64,000 bases of DNA from Cladorhizidae sp. MBARI D1340-BT2. Lineage: Eukaryota > Porifera > Demospongiae > Poecilosclerida > Cladorhizidae. Location of the stretch: the NCBI GenBank assembly GCA_028752905.1, contig JAQNBH010000011.1, positions 7,225,625 to 7,289,624 of the forward strand, read 5' to 3'. Positions 1 to 15,530 of the stretch are shown here, in pieces. Every line of letters begins with the position of its first letter. The first letter of the stretch is position 1. The notes below the pieces were generated by a model. That model was not told the DNA's origin. It saw only the letters and a list, made by a program, of their open reading frames with translations, and made no database searches. The position numbers and the translations under genes are program-made.

Positions 1-3000
1 TAGAGTGAACTTGGTGTCTAGGAGAGCACATGCAGTCAGACATGCTTACATAACTAGAGTGAACTTGGTGTCTAGGAGAGCACATGCAGTCAGACATGCT
101 TACATAACTAGAGTGAACTTGGTGTCTAGGAGAGCACATGTAGTCAGACATGCTTACATAACTAGAGTGAACTTGGTGTCTAGGAGAGCACATGTAGTCA
201 GACATGCTTACATAACTAGAGTGAACTTGGTGTCTAGGAGAGCACATGTAGTCAGACATGCTTACATAACTAGAGTGAACTTGGTGTCTAGGAGAGCACA
301 TGTAGTCAGACATGCTTACATAACTAGAGTGAACTTGATGTCTAGGAGAGCACATGTAGTCAGACATGCTTACATAACTAGAGTGAACTTGGTGTCTAGG
401 AGAGCACATGTAGTCAGACATGCTTACATAACTAGAGTGAACTTGGTGTCTAGGAGAGCACATGTAGTCAGGCATGCTTACATAACTAGAGTGAACTTGA
501 TGTCTAGGAGAGCACATGTAGTCAGACATGCTTACATAACTAGAGTGAACTTGATGTCTAGGAGAGCACATGTAGTCAGACATGCTTACATAACTAGAGT
601 GAACTTGGTGTCTAGGAGAGCACATGTAGTCAGACATGCTTACATAACTAGAGTGAACTTGGTGTCTAGGAGAGCACATGTAGTCAGGCATGCTTACATA
701 ACTAGAGTGAACTTGGTGTCTAGGAGAGCACATGTAGTCAGACATGCTTACATAACTAGAGTGAACTTGGTGTCTAGGAGAGCAATGTAGTCAGACATGC
801 TTACATAACTAGAGTGAACTTGGTGTCTAGGAGAGCACATGTAGTCAGACATGCTTACATAACTAGAGTGAACTTGGTGTCTAGGAGAGCACATGTAGTC
901 AGGCATGCTTACATAACTAGAGTGAACTTGGTGTCTAGGAGAGTACATGCAGTCAGACATGCTTACATAACTAGAGTGAACTTGGTGTCTAGGATAGCAC
1001 ATGTAGTCAGACATGCTTACATAACTAGAGTGAACTTGGTGTCTAGGATAGCACATGTAGTCAGACATGCTTACATAACTAGAGTGAACTTGGTGTCTAG
1101 GAGAGCACATGTAGTCAGACATGCTTACATAACTAGAGTGAACTTGGTGTCTAGGAGAGCACATGTAGTCAGACATGCTTACATAACTAGAGTGAACTTG
1201 GTGTCTAGGAGAGCACATGTAGTCAGACATGCTTACATAACTAGAGTGAACTTGATGTCTAGGAGAGCACATGTAGTCAGACATGCTTACATAACTAGAG
1301 TGAACTTGGTGTCTAGGAGAGCACATGTAGTCAGACATGCTTACATAACTAGAGTGAACTTGGTGTCTAGGAGAGCACATGTAGTCAGACATGCTTACAT
1401 AACTAGAGTGAACTTGGTGTCTAGGAGAGCACATGTAGTCAGGCATGCTTACATAACTAGAGTGAACTTGATGTCTAGGAGAGCACATGTAGTCAGACAT
1501 GCTTACATAACTAGAGTGAACTTGGTGTCTAGGAGAGCACATGTAGTCAGACATGCTTACATAACTAGAGTGAACTTGGTGTCTAGGAGAGCACATGTAG
1601 TCAGGCATGCTTACATAACTAGAGTGAACTTGGTGTCTAGGAGAGCAATGTAGTCAGACATGCTTACATAACTAGAGTGAACTTGGTGTCTAGGAGAGCA
1701 ATGTAGTCAGACATGCTTACATAACTAGAGTGAACTTGGTGTCTAGGAGAGCACATGTAGTCAGACATGCTTACATAACTAGAGTGAACTTGGTGTCTAG
1801 GAGAGCACATGTAGTCAGGCATGCTTACATAAATAGAGTGAACTTGGTGTCTAGGAGAGCACATGTAGTCAGACATGCTTACATAACTAGAGTGAACTTG
1901 GTGTCTAGGAGAGCACATGTAGTCAGACATGCTTACATAACTAGAGTGAACTTGGTGTCTAGGAGAGCACATGTAGTCAGACATGCTTACATAACTAGAG
2001 TGAACTTGGTGTCTAGGAGAGCACATGCAGTCAGACATGCTTACATAACTAGAGTGAACTTGGTGTCTAGGAGAGCACATGCAGTCAGACATGCTTACAT
2101 AACTAGAGTGAACTTGGTGTCTAGGAGAGCACATGCAGTCAGACATGCTTACATAACTAGAGTGAACTTGGTGTCTAGGAGAGCACATGTAGTCAGACAT
2201 GCTTACATAACTAGAGTGAACTTGGTGTCTAGGAGAGCACATGTAGTCAGACATGCTTACATAACTAGAGTGAACTTGGTGTCTAGGAGAGCACATGTAG
2301 TCAGACATGCTTACATAACTAGAGTGAACTTGGTGTCTAGGAGAGCACATGTAGTCAGACATGCTTACATAACTAGAGTGAACTTGGTGTCTAGGAGAGC
2401 ACATGTAGTCAGGCATGCTTACATAACTAGAGTGAACTTGGTGTCTAGGAGAGCACATGTAGTCAGACATGCTTACATAACTAGAGTGAACTTGGTGTCT
2501 AGGAGAGCACATGTAGTCAGGCATGCTTACATAACTAGAGTGAACTTGGTGTCTAGGAGAGCACATGTAGTCAGACATGCTTACATAACTAGAGTGAACT
2601 TGGTGTCTAGGAGAGCACATGCAGTCAGACATGCTTACATAACTAGAGTGAACTTGGTGTCTAGGAGAGCACATGTAGTCAGACATGCTTACATAACTAG
2701 AGTGAACTTGGTGTCTAGGAGAGCACATGTAGTCAGACATGCTTACATAACTAGAGTGAACTTGGTGTCTAGGAGAGCACATGTAGTCAGACATGCTTAC
2801 ATAACTAGAGTGAACTTGGTGTCTAGGAGAGCACATGTAGTCAGACATGCTTACATAACTAGAGTGAACTTGGTGTCTAGGAGAGCACATGTAGTCAGAC
2901 ATGCTTACATAACTAGAGTGAACTTGGTGTCTAGGAGAGCACATGTAGTCAGACATGCTTACATAACTAGAGTGAACTTGGTGTCTAGGAGAGCACATGT

Positions 3001-6000
3001 AGTCAGACATGCTTACATAACTAGAGTGAACTTGGTGTCTAGGAGAGCACATGTAGTCAGACATGCTTACACATAACTAGAGTGAACTTGGTGTCTAGGA
3101 GAGCACATGTAGTCAGACATGCTTACATAACTAGAGTGAACTTGATGTCTAGGAGAGCACATGTAGTCAGGCATGCTTACATAACTAGAGTGAACTTGGT
3201 GTCTAGGAGAGCACATGTAGTCAGGCATGCTTACATAACTAGAGTGAACTTGGTGTCTAGGAGAGCACATGCAGTCAGACATGCTTACATAACTAGAGTG
3301 AACTTGGTGTCTAGGAGAGCACATGCATTCAGACATGCTTACATAACTAGAGTGAACTTGGTGTCTAGGAGAGCACATGTAGTCAGACATGCTTACATAA
3401 CTAGAGTGAACTTGGTGTCTAGGAGAGCACATGCAGTCAGGCATGCTTACATAACTAGAGTGAACTTGGTGTCTAGGAGAGCACATGCAGTCAGACATGC
3501 TTACATAACTAGAGTGAACTTGGTGTCTAGGAGAGCACATGCAGTCAGACATGCTTACATAACTAGAGTGAACTTGGTGTCTAGGAGAGCACATGCAGTC
3601 AGACATGCTTAATAACTAGAGTGAACTTGGTGTCTAGGAGAGCACATGCAGTCAGACATGCTTACATAACTAGAGTGAACTTGGTGTCTAGGAGAGCACA
3701 TGCAGTCAGACATGCTTACATAACTAGAGTGAACTTGGTGTCTAGGAGAGCACATGCAGTCAGACATGCTTACATAACTAGAGTGAACTTGGTGTCTAGG
3801 AGAGCACATGCAGTCAGACATGCTTACATAACTAGAGTGAACTTGGTGTCTAGGAGAGCACATGTAGTCAGACATGCTTACATAACTAGAGTGAACTTGG
3901 TGTCTAGGAGAGCACATGTAGTCAGACATGCTTACATAACTAGAGTGAACTTGGTGTCTAGGAGAGCACATGTAGTCAGACATGCTTACATAACTAGAGT
4001 GAACTTGGTGTCTAGGAGAGCACATGTAGTCAGACATGCTTACATAACTAGAGTGAACTTGGTGTCTAGGAGAGCACATGTAGTCAGACATGCTTACATA
4101 ACTAGAGTGAACTTGGTGTCTAGGAGAGCACATGTAGTCAGACATGCTTACATAACTAGAGTGAACTTGGTGTCTAGGAGAGCACATGTAGTCAGACATG
4201 CTTACATAACTAGAGTGAACTTGGTGTCTAGGAGAGCACATGCAGTCAGGCATGCTTACATAACTAGAGTGAACTTGGTGTCTAGGAGAGCACATGCAGT
4301 CAGACATGCTTACATAACTAGAGTGAACTTGGTGTCTAGGAGAGCACATGCAGTCAGACATGCTTACATAACTAGAGTGAACTTGGTGTCTAGGAGAGCA
4401 CATGCAGTCAGACATGCTTACATAACTAGAGTGAACTTGGTGTCTAGGAGAGCACATGTAGTCAGACATGCTTACATAACTAGAGTGAACTTGGTGTCTA
4501 GGAGAGCACATGCAGTCAGACATGCTTACATAACTAGAGTGAACTTGGTGTCTAGGAGAGCACATGCAGTCAGACATGCTTACATAACTAGAGTGAACTT
4601 GGTGTCTAGGAGAGCACATGCAGTCAGACATGCTTACATAACTAGAGTGAACTTGGTGTCTAGGAGAGCACATGCAGTCAGACATGCTTACATAACTAGA
4701 GTGAACTTGGTGTCTAGGAGAGCACATGCAGTCAGACATGCTTACATAACTAGAGTGAACTTGGTGTCTAGGAGAGCACATGCAGTCAGACATGCTTACA
4801 TAACTAGAGTGAACTTGGTGTCTAGGAGAGCACATGCAGTCAGACATGCTTACATAACTAGAGTGAACTTGGTGTCTAGGAGAGCACATGCAGTCAGACA
4901 TGCTTACATAACTAGAGTGAACTTGGTGTCTAGGAGAGCACATGTAGTCAGACATGCTTACATAACTAGAGTGAACTTGGTGTCTAGGAGAGCACATGCA
5001 GTCAGACATGCTTACATAACTAGAGTGAACTTGATGTCTAGGAGAGCACATGTAGTCAGACATGCTTACATAACTAGAGTGAACTTGATGTCTAGGAGAG
5101 CACATGTAGTCAGACATGCTTACATAACTAGAGTGAACTTGGTGTCTAGGAGAGCACATGTAGTCAGGCATGCTTACATAACTAGAGTGAACTTGGTGTC
5201 TAGGAAAGCACATGCAGTCAGGCATGCTTACATAACTAGAGTGAACTTGGTGTCTAGGAGAGCACATGCAGTCAGACATGCTTACATAACTAGAGTGAAC
5301 TTGATATCTAGGAGAGCACATGCAGTCAGACATGCTTACATAACTAGAGTGAACTTGATGTCTAGGAGAGCACATGTAGTCAGACATGCTTACATAACTA
5401 GAGTGAACTTGGTGTCTAGGAGAGCACATGTAGTCAGACATGCTTACATAACTAGAGTGAACTTGGTGTCTAGGAGAGCACATGTAGTCAGGCATGCTTA
5501 CATAACTAGAGTGAACTTGGTGTCTAGGAGAGCACATGTAGTCAGGCATGCTTACATAACTAGAGTGAACTTGGTGTCTAGGAAAGCACATGCAGTCAGG
5601 CATGCTTACATAACTAGAGTGTACTTGGTGTCTAGGAGAGCACATGTAGTCAGACATGCTTACATAACTAGAGTGAACTTGGTGTCTAGGAGAGCACATG
5701 TAGTCAGACATGCTTACATAACTAGAGTGAACTTGGTGTCTAGGAGAGCACATGTAGTCAGGCATGCTTACATAACTAGAGTGAACTTGGTGTCTAGGAG
5801 AGCACATGTAGTCAGACATGCTTACATAACTAGAGTGAACTTGGTGTCTAGGAGAGCACATGTAGTCAGACATGCTTACATAACTAGAGTGAACTTGGTG
5901 TCTAGGAGAGCACATGTAGTCAGACATGCTTACATAACTAGAGTGAACTTGGTGTCTAGGAGAGCACATGTAGTCAGACATGCTTACATAACTAGAGTGA

Positions 6001-7999
6001 ACTTGGTGTCTAGGAGAGCACATGTAGTCAGACATGCTTACATAACTAGAGTGAACTTGGTGTCTAGGAGAGCACATGTAGTCAGACATGCTTACATAAC
6101 TAGAGTGAACTTGATGTCTAGGAGAGCACATGTAGTCAGACATGCTTACATAACTAGAGTGAACTTGGTGTCTAGGAGAGCACATGTAGTCAGACATGCT
6201 TACATAACTAGAGTGAACTTGGTGTCTAGGAGAGCACATGTAGTCAGACATGCTTACATAACTAGAGTGAACTTGGTGTCTAGGAGAGCACATGTAGTCA
6301 GACATGCTTACATAACTAGAGTGAACTTGGTGTCTAGGAGAGCACATGTAGTCAGACATGCTTACATAACTAGAGTGAACTTGGTGTCTAGGAGAGCACA
6401 TGTAGTCAGACATGCTTACATAACTAGAGTGAACTTGGTGTCTAGGAGAGCACATGCAGTCAGGCATGCTTACATAACTAGAGTGAACTTGGTGTCTAGG
6501 AGAGCACATGCAGTCAGACATGCTTACATAACTAGAGTGAACTTGGTGTCTAGGAGAGCACATGCAGTCAGACATGCTTACATAACTAGAGTGAACTTGG
6601 TGTCTAGGAGAGCACATGCAGTCAGACATGCTTACATAACTAGAGTGAACTTGGTGTCTAGGAGAGCACATGCAGTCAGACATGCTTACATAACTAGAGT
6701 GAACTTGGTGTCTAGGAGAGCACATGCAGTCAGACATGCTTACATAACTAGAGTGAACTTGGTGTCTAGGAGAGCACATGCAGTCAGACATGCTTACATA
6801 ACTAGAGTGAACTTGGTGTCTAGGAGAGCACATGCAGTCAGACATGCTTACATAACTAGAGTGAACTTGGTGTCTAGGAGAGCACATGCAGTCAGACATG
6901 CTTACATAACTAGAGTGAACTTGGTGTCTAGGAGAGCACATGTAGTCAGACATGCTTACATAACTAGAGTGAACTTGGTGTCTAGGAGAGCACATGTAGT
7001 CAGACATGCTTACATAACTAGAGTGAACTTGGTGTCTAGGAGAGCACATGTCAGTCAGACATGCTTACATAACTAGAGTGAACTTGGTGTCTAGGAGAGC
7101 ACATGTAGTCAGACATGCTTACATAACTAGAGTGAACTTGGTGTCTAGGAGAGCACATGTAGTCAGACATGCTTACATAACTAGAGTGAACTTGGTGTCT
7201 AGGAGAGCACATGTAGTCAGACATGCTTACATAACTAGAGTGAACTTGGTGTCTAGGAGAGCACATGCAGTCAGGCATGCTTACATAACTAGAGTGAACT
7301 TGGTGTCTAGGAGAGCACATGTAGTCAGACATGCTTACATAACTAGAGTGAACTTGGTGTCTAGGAGAGCACATGTAGTCAGACATGCTTACATAACTAG
7401 AGTGAACTTGGTGTCTAGGAGAGCACATGCAGTCAGCATGCTTACATAACTAGAGTGAACTTGGTGTCTAGGAGAGCACATGCAGTCAGACATGCTTACA
7501 TAACTAGAGTGAACTTGGTGTCTAGGAGAGCACATGCAGTCAGACATGCTTACATAACTAGAGTGAACTTGGTGTCTAGGAGAGCACATGCAGTCAGACA
7601 TGCTTACATAACTAGAGTGAACTTGGTGTCTAGGAGAGCACATGCAGTCAGACATGCTTACATAACTAGAGTGAACTTGGTGTCTAGGAGAGCACATGTA
7701 GTCAGACATGCTTACATAACTAGAGTGAACTTGGTGTCTAGGAGAGCACATGCAGTCAGACATGCTTACATAACTAGAGTGAACTTGGTGTCTAGGAGAG
7801 CACATGTAGTCAGACATGCTTACATAACTAGAGTGAACTTGGTGTCTAGGAGAGCACATGTAGTCAGACATGCTTACATAACTAGAGTGAACTTGGTGTC
7901 TAGGAGAGCACATGTAGTCAGACATGCTTACATAACTAGAGTGAACTTGATGTCTAGGAGAGCACATGTAGTCAGACATGCTTACATAACTAGAGTGAA

Positions 8000-8099
8000 N
8001 NNNNNNNNNNNNNNNNNNNNNNNNNNNNNNNNNNNNNNNNNNNNNNNNNNNNNNNNNNNNNNNNNNNNNNNNNNNNNNNNNNNNNNNNNNNNNNNNNNN
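8000..8099. other. assembly gap (100 N)
   Basis: Exactly 100 N interrupt the 54-bp array, with array sequence on both sides. A round 100 is usually a placeholder of unknown size, so the true array may be longer or shorter than shown. Confidence 0.98.
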
Positions 8100-11000
8100 A
8101 TAACTAGAGTGAACTTGGTGTCTAGGAGAGCACATGTAGTCAGACATGCTTACATAACTAGAGTGAACTTGGTGTCTAGGAGAGCACATGTAGTCAGACA
8201 TGCTTACATAACTAGAGTGAACTTGGTGTCTAGGAGAGCACATGTAGTCAGACATGCTTACATAACTAGAGTGAACTTGGTGTCTAGGAGAGCACATGTA
8301 GTCAGACATGCTTACATAACTAGAGTGAACTTGGTGTCTAGGAGAGCACATGTAGTCAGACATGCTTACATAACTAGAGTGAACTTGGTGTCTAGGAGAG
8401 CACATGTAGTCAGACATGCTTACATAACTAGAGTGAACTTGGTGTCTAGGAGAGCACATGTAGTCAGACATGCTTACATAACTAGAGTGAACTTGGTGTC
8501 TAGGAGAGCACATGTAGTCAGACATGCTTACATAACTAGAGTGAACTTGGTGTCTAGGAGAGCACATGTAGTCAGACATGCTTACATAACTAGAGTGAAC
8601 TTGGTGTCTAGGAGAGCACATGTAGTCAGACATGCTTACATAACTAGAGTGAACTTGGTGTCTAGGAGAGCACATGTAGTCAGACATGCTTACATAACTA
8701 GAGTGAACTTGGTGTCTAGGAGAGCACATGTAGTCAGACATGCTTACATAACTAGAGTGAACTTGGTGTCTAGGAGAGCACATGTAGTCAGACATGCTTA
8801 CATAACTAGAGTGAACTTGGTGTCTAGGAGAGCACATGTAGTCAGACATGCTTACATAACTAGAGTGAACTTGGTGTCTAGGAGAGCACATGTAGTCAGA
8901 CATGCTTACATAACTAGAGTGAACTTGGTGTCTAGGAGAGCACATGTAGTCAGACATGCTTACATAACTAGAGTGAACTTGGTGTCTAGGAGAGCACATG
9001 TAGTCAGACATGCTTACATAACTAGAGTGAACTTGGTGTCTAGGAGAGCACATGTAGTCAGACATGCTTACATAACTAGAGTGAACTTGGTGTCTAGGAG
9101 AGCACATGTAGTCAGACATGCTTACATAACTAGAGTGAACTTGGTGTCTAGGAGAGCACATGTAGTCAGACATGCTTACATAACTAGAGTGAACTTGGTG
9201 TCTAGGAGAGCACATGTAGTCAGACATGCTTACATAACTAGAGTGAACTTGGTGTCTAGGAGAGCACATGTAGTCAGACATGCTTACATAACTAGAGTGA
9301 ACTTGGTGTCTAGGAGAGCACATGTAGTCAGACATGCTTACATAACTAGAGTGAACTTGGTGTCTAGGAGAGCACATGTAGTCAGACATGCTTACATAAC
9401 TAGAGTGAACTTGGTGTCTAGGAGAGCACATGTAGTCAGACATGCTTACATAACTAGAGTGAACTTGGTGTCTAGGAGAGCACATGTAGTCAGACATGCT
9501 TACATAACTAGAGTGAACTTGGTGTCTAGGAGAGCACATGTAGTCAGACATGCTTACATAACTAGAGTGAACTTGGTGTCTAGGAGAGCACATGTAGTCA
9601 GACATGCTTACATAACTAGAGTGAACTTGGTGTCTAGGAGAGCACATGTAGTCAGGACATGCTTACATAACTAGAGTGAACTTGGTGTCTAGGAGAGCAC
9701 ATGTAGTCAGACATGCTTACATAACTAGAGTGAACTTGATGTCTAGGAGAGCACATGTAGTCAGACATGCTTACATAACTAGAGTGAACTTGGTGTCTAG
9801 GAGAGCACATGTAGTCAGACATGCTTACATAACTAGAGTGAACTTGGTGTCTAGGAGAGCACATGCAGTTGTCTAGGAGAGCACATGCAGTCAGACATGC
9901 TTACATAACTAGAGTGAACTTGGTGTCTAGGAGAGCACATGTAGTCAGACATGCTTACATAACTAGAGTGAACTTGATGTCTAGGAGAGCACATGTAGTC
10001 AGACATGCTTACATAACTAGAGTGAACTTGGTGTCTAGGAGAGCACATGTAGTCAGACATGCTTACATAACTAGAGTGAACTTGGTGTCTAGGAGAGCAC
10101 ATGCAGTCAGACATGCTTACATAACTAGAGTGAACTTGGTGTCTATGAGAGCACATGTAGTCAGACATGCTTACATAACTAGAGTGAACTTGGTGTCTAG
10201 GAGAGCACATGTAGTCAGACATGCTTACATAACTAGAGTGAACTTGGTGTCTAGGAGAGCACATGCAGTCAGACATGCTTACATAACTAGAGTGAACTTG
10301 GTGTCTAGGAGAGCACATGTAGTCACACATGCTTACATAACTAGAGTGAACTTGGTGTCTAGGAGAGCACATGCAGTCAGACATGCTTACATAACTAGAG
10401 TGAACTTGGTGTCTAGGAGAGCACATGCAGTCAGACATGCTTACATAACTAGAGTGAACTTGGTGTCTAGGAGAGCACATGTAGTCAGACATGCTTACAT
10501 AACTAGAGTGAACTTGGTGTCTAGGAGAGCACATGTAGTCAGACATGCTTACATAACTAGAGTGAACTTGGTGTCTAGGAGAGCACATGTAGTCAGACAT
10601 GCTTACATAACTAGAGTGAACTTGGTGTCTAGGAGAGCACATGTAGTCAGACATGCTTACATAACTAGAGTGAACTTGGTGTCTAGGAGAGCACATGTAG
10701 TCAGACATGCTTACATAACTAGAGTGAACTTGGTGTCTAGGAGAGCACATGTAGTCAGACATGCTTACATAACTAGAGTGAACTTGGTGTCTAGGAGAGC
10801 ACATGCAGTCAGACATGCTTACATAACTAGAGTGAACTTGGTGTCTAGGAGAGCACATGCAGTCAGACATGCTTACATAACTAGAGTGAACTTGGTGTCT
10901 AGGAGAGCACATGCAGTCAGACATGCTTACATAACTAGAGTGAACTTGGTGTCTAGGAGAGCACATGCAGTCAGACATGCTTACATAACTAGAGTGAACT

Positions 11001-13740
11001 TGGTGTCTAGGAGAGCACATGTAGTCAGACATGCTTACATAACTAGAGTGAACTTGGTGTCTAGGAGAGCACATGTAGTCAGGCATGCTTACATAACTAG
11101 AGTGAACTTGGTGTCTAGGAGAGCACATGCAGTCAGACATGCTTACATAACTAGAGTGAACTTGGTGTCTAGGAGAGCACATGTAGTCAGACATGCTTAC
11201 ATAACTAGAGTGAACTTGGTGTCTAGGAGAGCACATGTAGTCAGACATGCTTACATAACTAGAGTGAACTTGGTGTCTAGGAGAGCACATGTAGTCAGAC
11301 ATGCTTACATAACTAGAGTGAACTTGGTGTCTAGGAGAGCACATGTAGTCAGACATGCTTACATAACTAGAGTGAACTTGGTGTCTAGGAGAGCACATGC
11401 AGTCAGACATGCTTACATAACTAGAGTGAACTTGGTGTCTAGGAGAGCACATGTAGTCAGACATGCTTACATAACTAGAGTGAACTTGGTGTCTAGGAGA
11501 GCACATGTAGTCAGACATGCTTACATAACTAGAGTGAACTTGGTGTCTAGGAGAGCACATGTAGTCAGACATGCTTACATAACTAGAGTGAACTTGGTGT
11601 CTAGGAGAGCACATGTAGTCAGAAATGCTTACATAACTAGAGTGAACTTGGTGTCTAGGAGAGCACATGTAGTCAGACATGCTTACATAACTAGAGTGAA
11701 CTTGGTGTCTAGGAGAGCACATGTAGTCAGGCATGCTTACATAACTAGAGTGAACTTGGTGTCTAGGAGAGCACATGCAGTCAGACATGCTTACATAACT
11801 AGAGTGAACTTGGTGTCTAGGAGAGCACATGCAGTCAGACATGCTTACATAACTAGAGTGAACTTGGTGTCTAGGAGAGCACATGCAGTCAGACATGCTT
11901 ACATAACTAGAGTGAACTTGGTGTCTAGGAGAGCACATGCAGTCAGACATGCTTACATAACTAGAGTGAACTTGGTGTCTAGGAGAGCACATGTAGTCAG
12001 ACATGCTTACATAACTAGAGTGAACTTGGTGTCTAGGAGAGCACATGTAGTCAGACATGCTTACATAACTAGAGTGAACTTGGTGTCTAGGAGAGCACAT
12101 GTAGTCAGACATGCTTACATAACTAGAGTGAACTTGGTGTCTAGGAGAGCACATGTAGTCAGACATGCTTACATAACTAGAGTGAACTTGGTGTCTAGGA
12201 GAGCACATGTAGTCAGACATGCTTACATAACTAGAGTGAACTTGGTGTCTAGGAGAGCACATGTAGTCAGACATGCTTACATAACTAGAGTGAACTTGGT
12301 GTCTAGGAGAGCACATGTAGTCAGACATGCTTACATAACTAGAGTGAACTTGGTGTCTAGGAGAGCACATGTAGTCAGACATGCTTACATAACTAGAGTG
12401 AACTTGGTGTCTAGGAGAGCACATGTAGTCAGACATGCTTACATAACTAGAGTGAACTTGGTGTCTAGGAGAGCACATGTAGTCAGACATGCTTACATAA
12501 CTAGAGTGAACTTGGTGTCTAGGAGAGCACATGTAGTCAGACATGCTTACATAACTAGAGTGAACTTGGTGTCTAGGAGAGCACATGTAGTCAGACATGC
12601 TTACATAACTAGAGTGAACTTGGTGTCTAGGAGAGCACATGTAGTCAGACATGCTTACATAACTAGAGTGAACTTGGTGTCTAGGAGAGCACATGTAGTC
12701 AGACATGCTTACATAACTAGAGTGAACTTGGTGTCTAGGAGAGCACATGTAGTCAGACATGCTTACATAACTAGAGTGAACTTGGTGTCTAGGAGAGCAC
12801 ATGTAGTCAGACATGCTTACATAACTAGAGTGAACTTGGTGTCTAGGAGAGCACATGTAGTCAGACATGCTTACATAACTAGAGTGAACTTGGTGTCTAG
12901 GAGAGCACATGTAGTCAGACATGCTTACATAACTAGAGTGAACTTGGTGTCTAGGAGAGCACATGTAGTCAGACATGCTTACATAACTAGAGTGAACTTG
13001 GTGTCTAGGAGAGCACATGTAGTCAGACATGCTTACATAACTAGAGTGAACTTGATGTCTAGGAGAGCACATGTAGTCAGACATGCTTACATAACTAGAG
13101 TGAACTTGGTGTCACATGTAGTCAGACATGCTTACATAACTAGAGTGAACTTGGTGTCTAGGAGAGCACATGCAGTCAGACATGCTTACATAACTAGAGT
13201 GAACTTGGTGTCTAGGAGAGCACATGTAGTCAGACATGCTTACATAACTAGAGTGAACTTGGTGTCTAAGAGAGCACATGTAGTCAGGCATGCTTACATA
13301 ACTAGAGTGAACTTGGTGTCTAGGAGAGCACATGTAGTCAGACATGCTTACATAACTAGAGTGAACTTGGTGTCTAGGAGAGCACATGTAGTCAGACATG
13401 CTTACATAACTAGAGTGAACTTGGTGTCTAGGAGAGCACATGTAGTCAGACATGCTTACATAACTAGAGTGAACTTGGTGTCTAGGAGAGCACATGTAGT
13501 CAGACATGCTTACATAACTAGAGTGAACTTGGTGTCTAGGAGAGCACATGTAGTCAGGCATGCTTACATAACTAGAGTGAACTTGGTGTCTAGGAGAGCA
13601 CATGTAGTCAGACATGCTTACATAACTAGAGTGAACTTGGTGTCTAGGAGAGCACATGTAGTCAGACATGCTTACATAACTAGAGTGAACTTGGTGTCTA
13701 GGAGAGCACATGCAGTCAGACATGCTTACATAACTAGAGT

Positions 13741-14090
13741 GAACTTGGTGTCACATGTAGTCAGACATGCTTACATAACTAGAGTGAACTTACTTGTTGT
13801 CTAGGAGACCACATGTAGTCAGACATGCTTACATAACAAGAGTGAACTTGGTGTCTAGGAGAGCACATGTAGTCAGACATGCTTACATAACTAGAGTGAA
13901 CTTGGTGTCTAGGAGAGCACATGTAGTCAGACATGCTTACATAACTAGAGTGAACTTGGTGTCTAGGAGAGCACATGTAGTCAGACATGCTTACATAACT
14001 AGAGTGAACTTGGTGTCACATGTAGTCAGACATGCTTACATAACTAGAGTGAACTTACTTGTTGTCTAGGAGACCACATGTAGTCAGACA
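13741..14090. repeat. higher-order duplication (265 bp) inside the 54-bp array
   Basis: A 45-bp unit lacking TAGGAGAGC is followed by a 58-bp unit carrying the insertion reading ACTTACTTGTTGTC. This pair occurs at 13751 and again at 14016, exactly 265 bp later (45+58+3x54). The pair of rare variants shows duplication of a five-unit block. A third 45-bp unit is at about 13112, without the 58-bp partner. Confidence 0.85.
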
Positions 14091-14660
14091 TGCTTACATA
14101 ACTAGAGTGAACTTGATGTCTAGGAGAGCACATGTAGTCAGACATGCTTACATAACTAGAGTGAACTTGGTGTCTAGGAGAGCACATGTAGTCAGACATG
14201 CTTACATAACTAGAGTGAACTTGGTGTCTAGGAGAGCACATGTAGTCAGACATGCTTACATAACTAGAGTGAACTTGGTGTCTAGGAGAGCACATGTAGT
14301 CAGACATGCTTACATAACTAGAGTGAACTTGGTGTCTAGGAGAGCACATGTAGTCAGACATGCTTACATAACTAGAGTGAACTTGGTGTCTAGGAGAGCA
14401 CATGTAGTCAGACATGCTTACATAACTAGAGTGAACTTGGTGTCTAGGAGAGCACATGTAGTCAGACATGCTTACATAACTAGAGTGAACTTGGTGTCTA
14501 GGAGAGCACATGTAGTCAGACATGCTTACATAACTAGAGTGAACTTGGTGTCTAGGAGAGCACATGTAGTCAGACATGCTTACATAACTAGAGTGAACTT
14601 GGTGTCTAGGAGAGCACATGTAGTCAGACATGCTTACATAACTAGAGTGAACTTGGTGTC

Positions 14661-15530
14661 TAGGAGACATGTAGTCAGACATGCTTACATAACTAGAGTG
14701 AACTTGGTGTCTAGGAGAGCACATGTAGTCAGACATGCTTACATAACTAGAGTGAACTTGGTGTCTAGGAGAGCACATGTAGTCAGACATGCTTACATAA
14801 CTAGAGTGAACTTGGTGTCTAGGAGAGCACATGTAGTCAGACATGCTTACATAACTAGAGTGAACTTGGTGTCTAGGAGAGCACATGTAGTCAGACATGC
14901 TTACATAACTAGAGTGAACTTGGTGTCTAGGAGAGCACATGTAGTCAGACATGCTTACATAACTAGAGTGAACTTGATGTCTAGGAGAGCACATGTAGTC
15001 AGACATGCTTACATAACTAGAGTGAACTTGGTGTCTAGGAGAGCACATGTAGTCAGACATGCTTACATAACTAGAGTGAACTTGGTGTCTAGGAGAGCAC
15101 ATGTAGTCAGACATGCTTACATAACTAGAGTGAACTTGGTGTCTAGGAGAGCACATGTAGTCAGACATGCTTACATAACTAGAGTGAACTTGGTGTCTAG
15201 GAGAGCACATGTAGTCAGACATGCTTACATAACTAGAGTGAACTTGGTGTCTAGGAGAGCACATGTAGTCAGACATGCTTACATAACTAGAGTGAACTTG
15301 GTGTCTAGGAGAGCACATGTAGTCAGACATGCTTACATAACTAGAGTGAACTTGGTGTCTAGGAGAGCACATGTAGTCAGACATGCTTACATAACTAGAG
15401 TGAACTTGGTGTCTAGGAGAGCACATGTAGTCAGACATGCTTACATAACTAGAGTGAACTTGGTGTCTAGGAGAGCACATGTAGTCAGACATGCTTACAT
15501 AACTAGAGTGAACTTGGTGTCTAGGAGACA
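14661..15530. repeat. possible 16-unit duplication marked by two 51-bp units
   Basis: Two units lack the same three bases (GGAGACATG instead of GGAGAGCACATG), at 14661 and 15522. They are 861 bp apart, which equals 51 + 15x54. Duplication of a 16-unit block or recurrence of the same deletion would both explain this. Confidence 0.55.

Noticed and set aside
3609..7076. Long reading frames (over 1,100 codons) on both strands of the 54-bp array as repeat proteins
   Set aside because: They follow from a stop-free 54-bp unit. Frames on both strands are equally open, are broken by indels, and have no start context, signal peptide or non-repetitive part.
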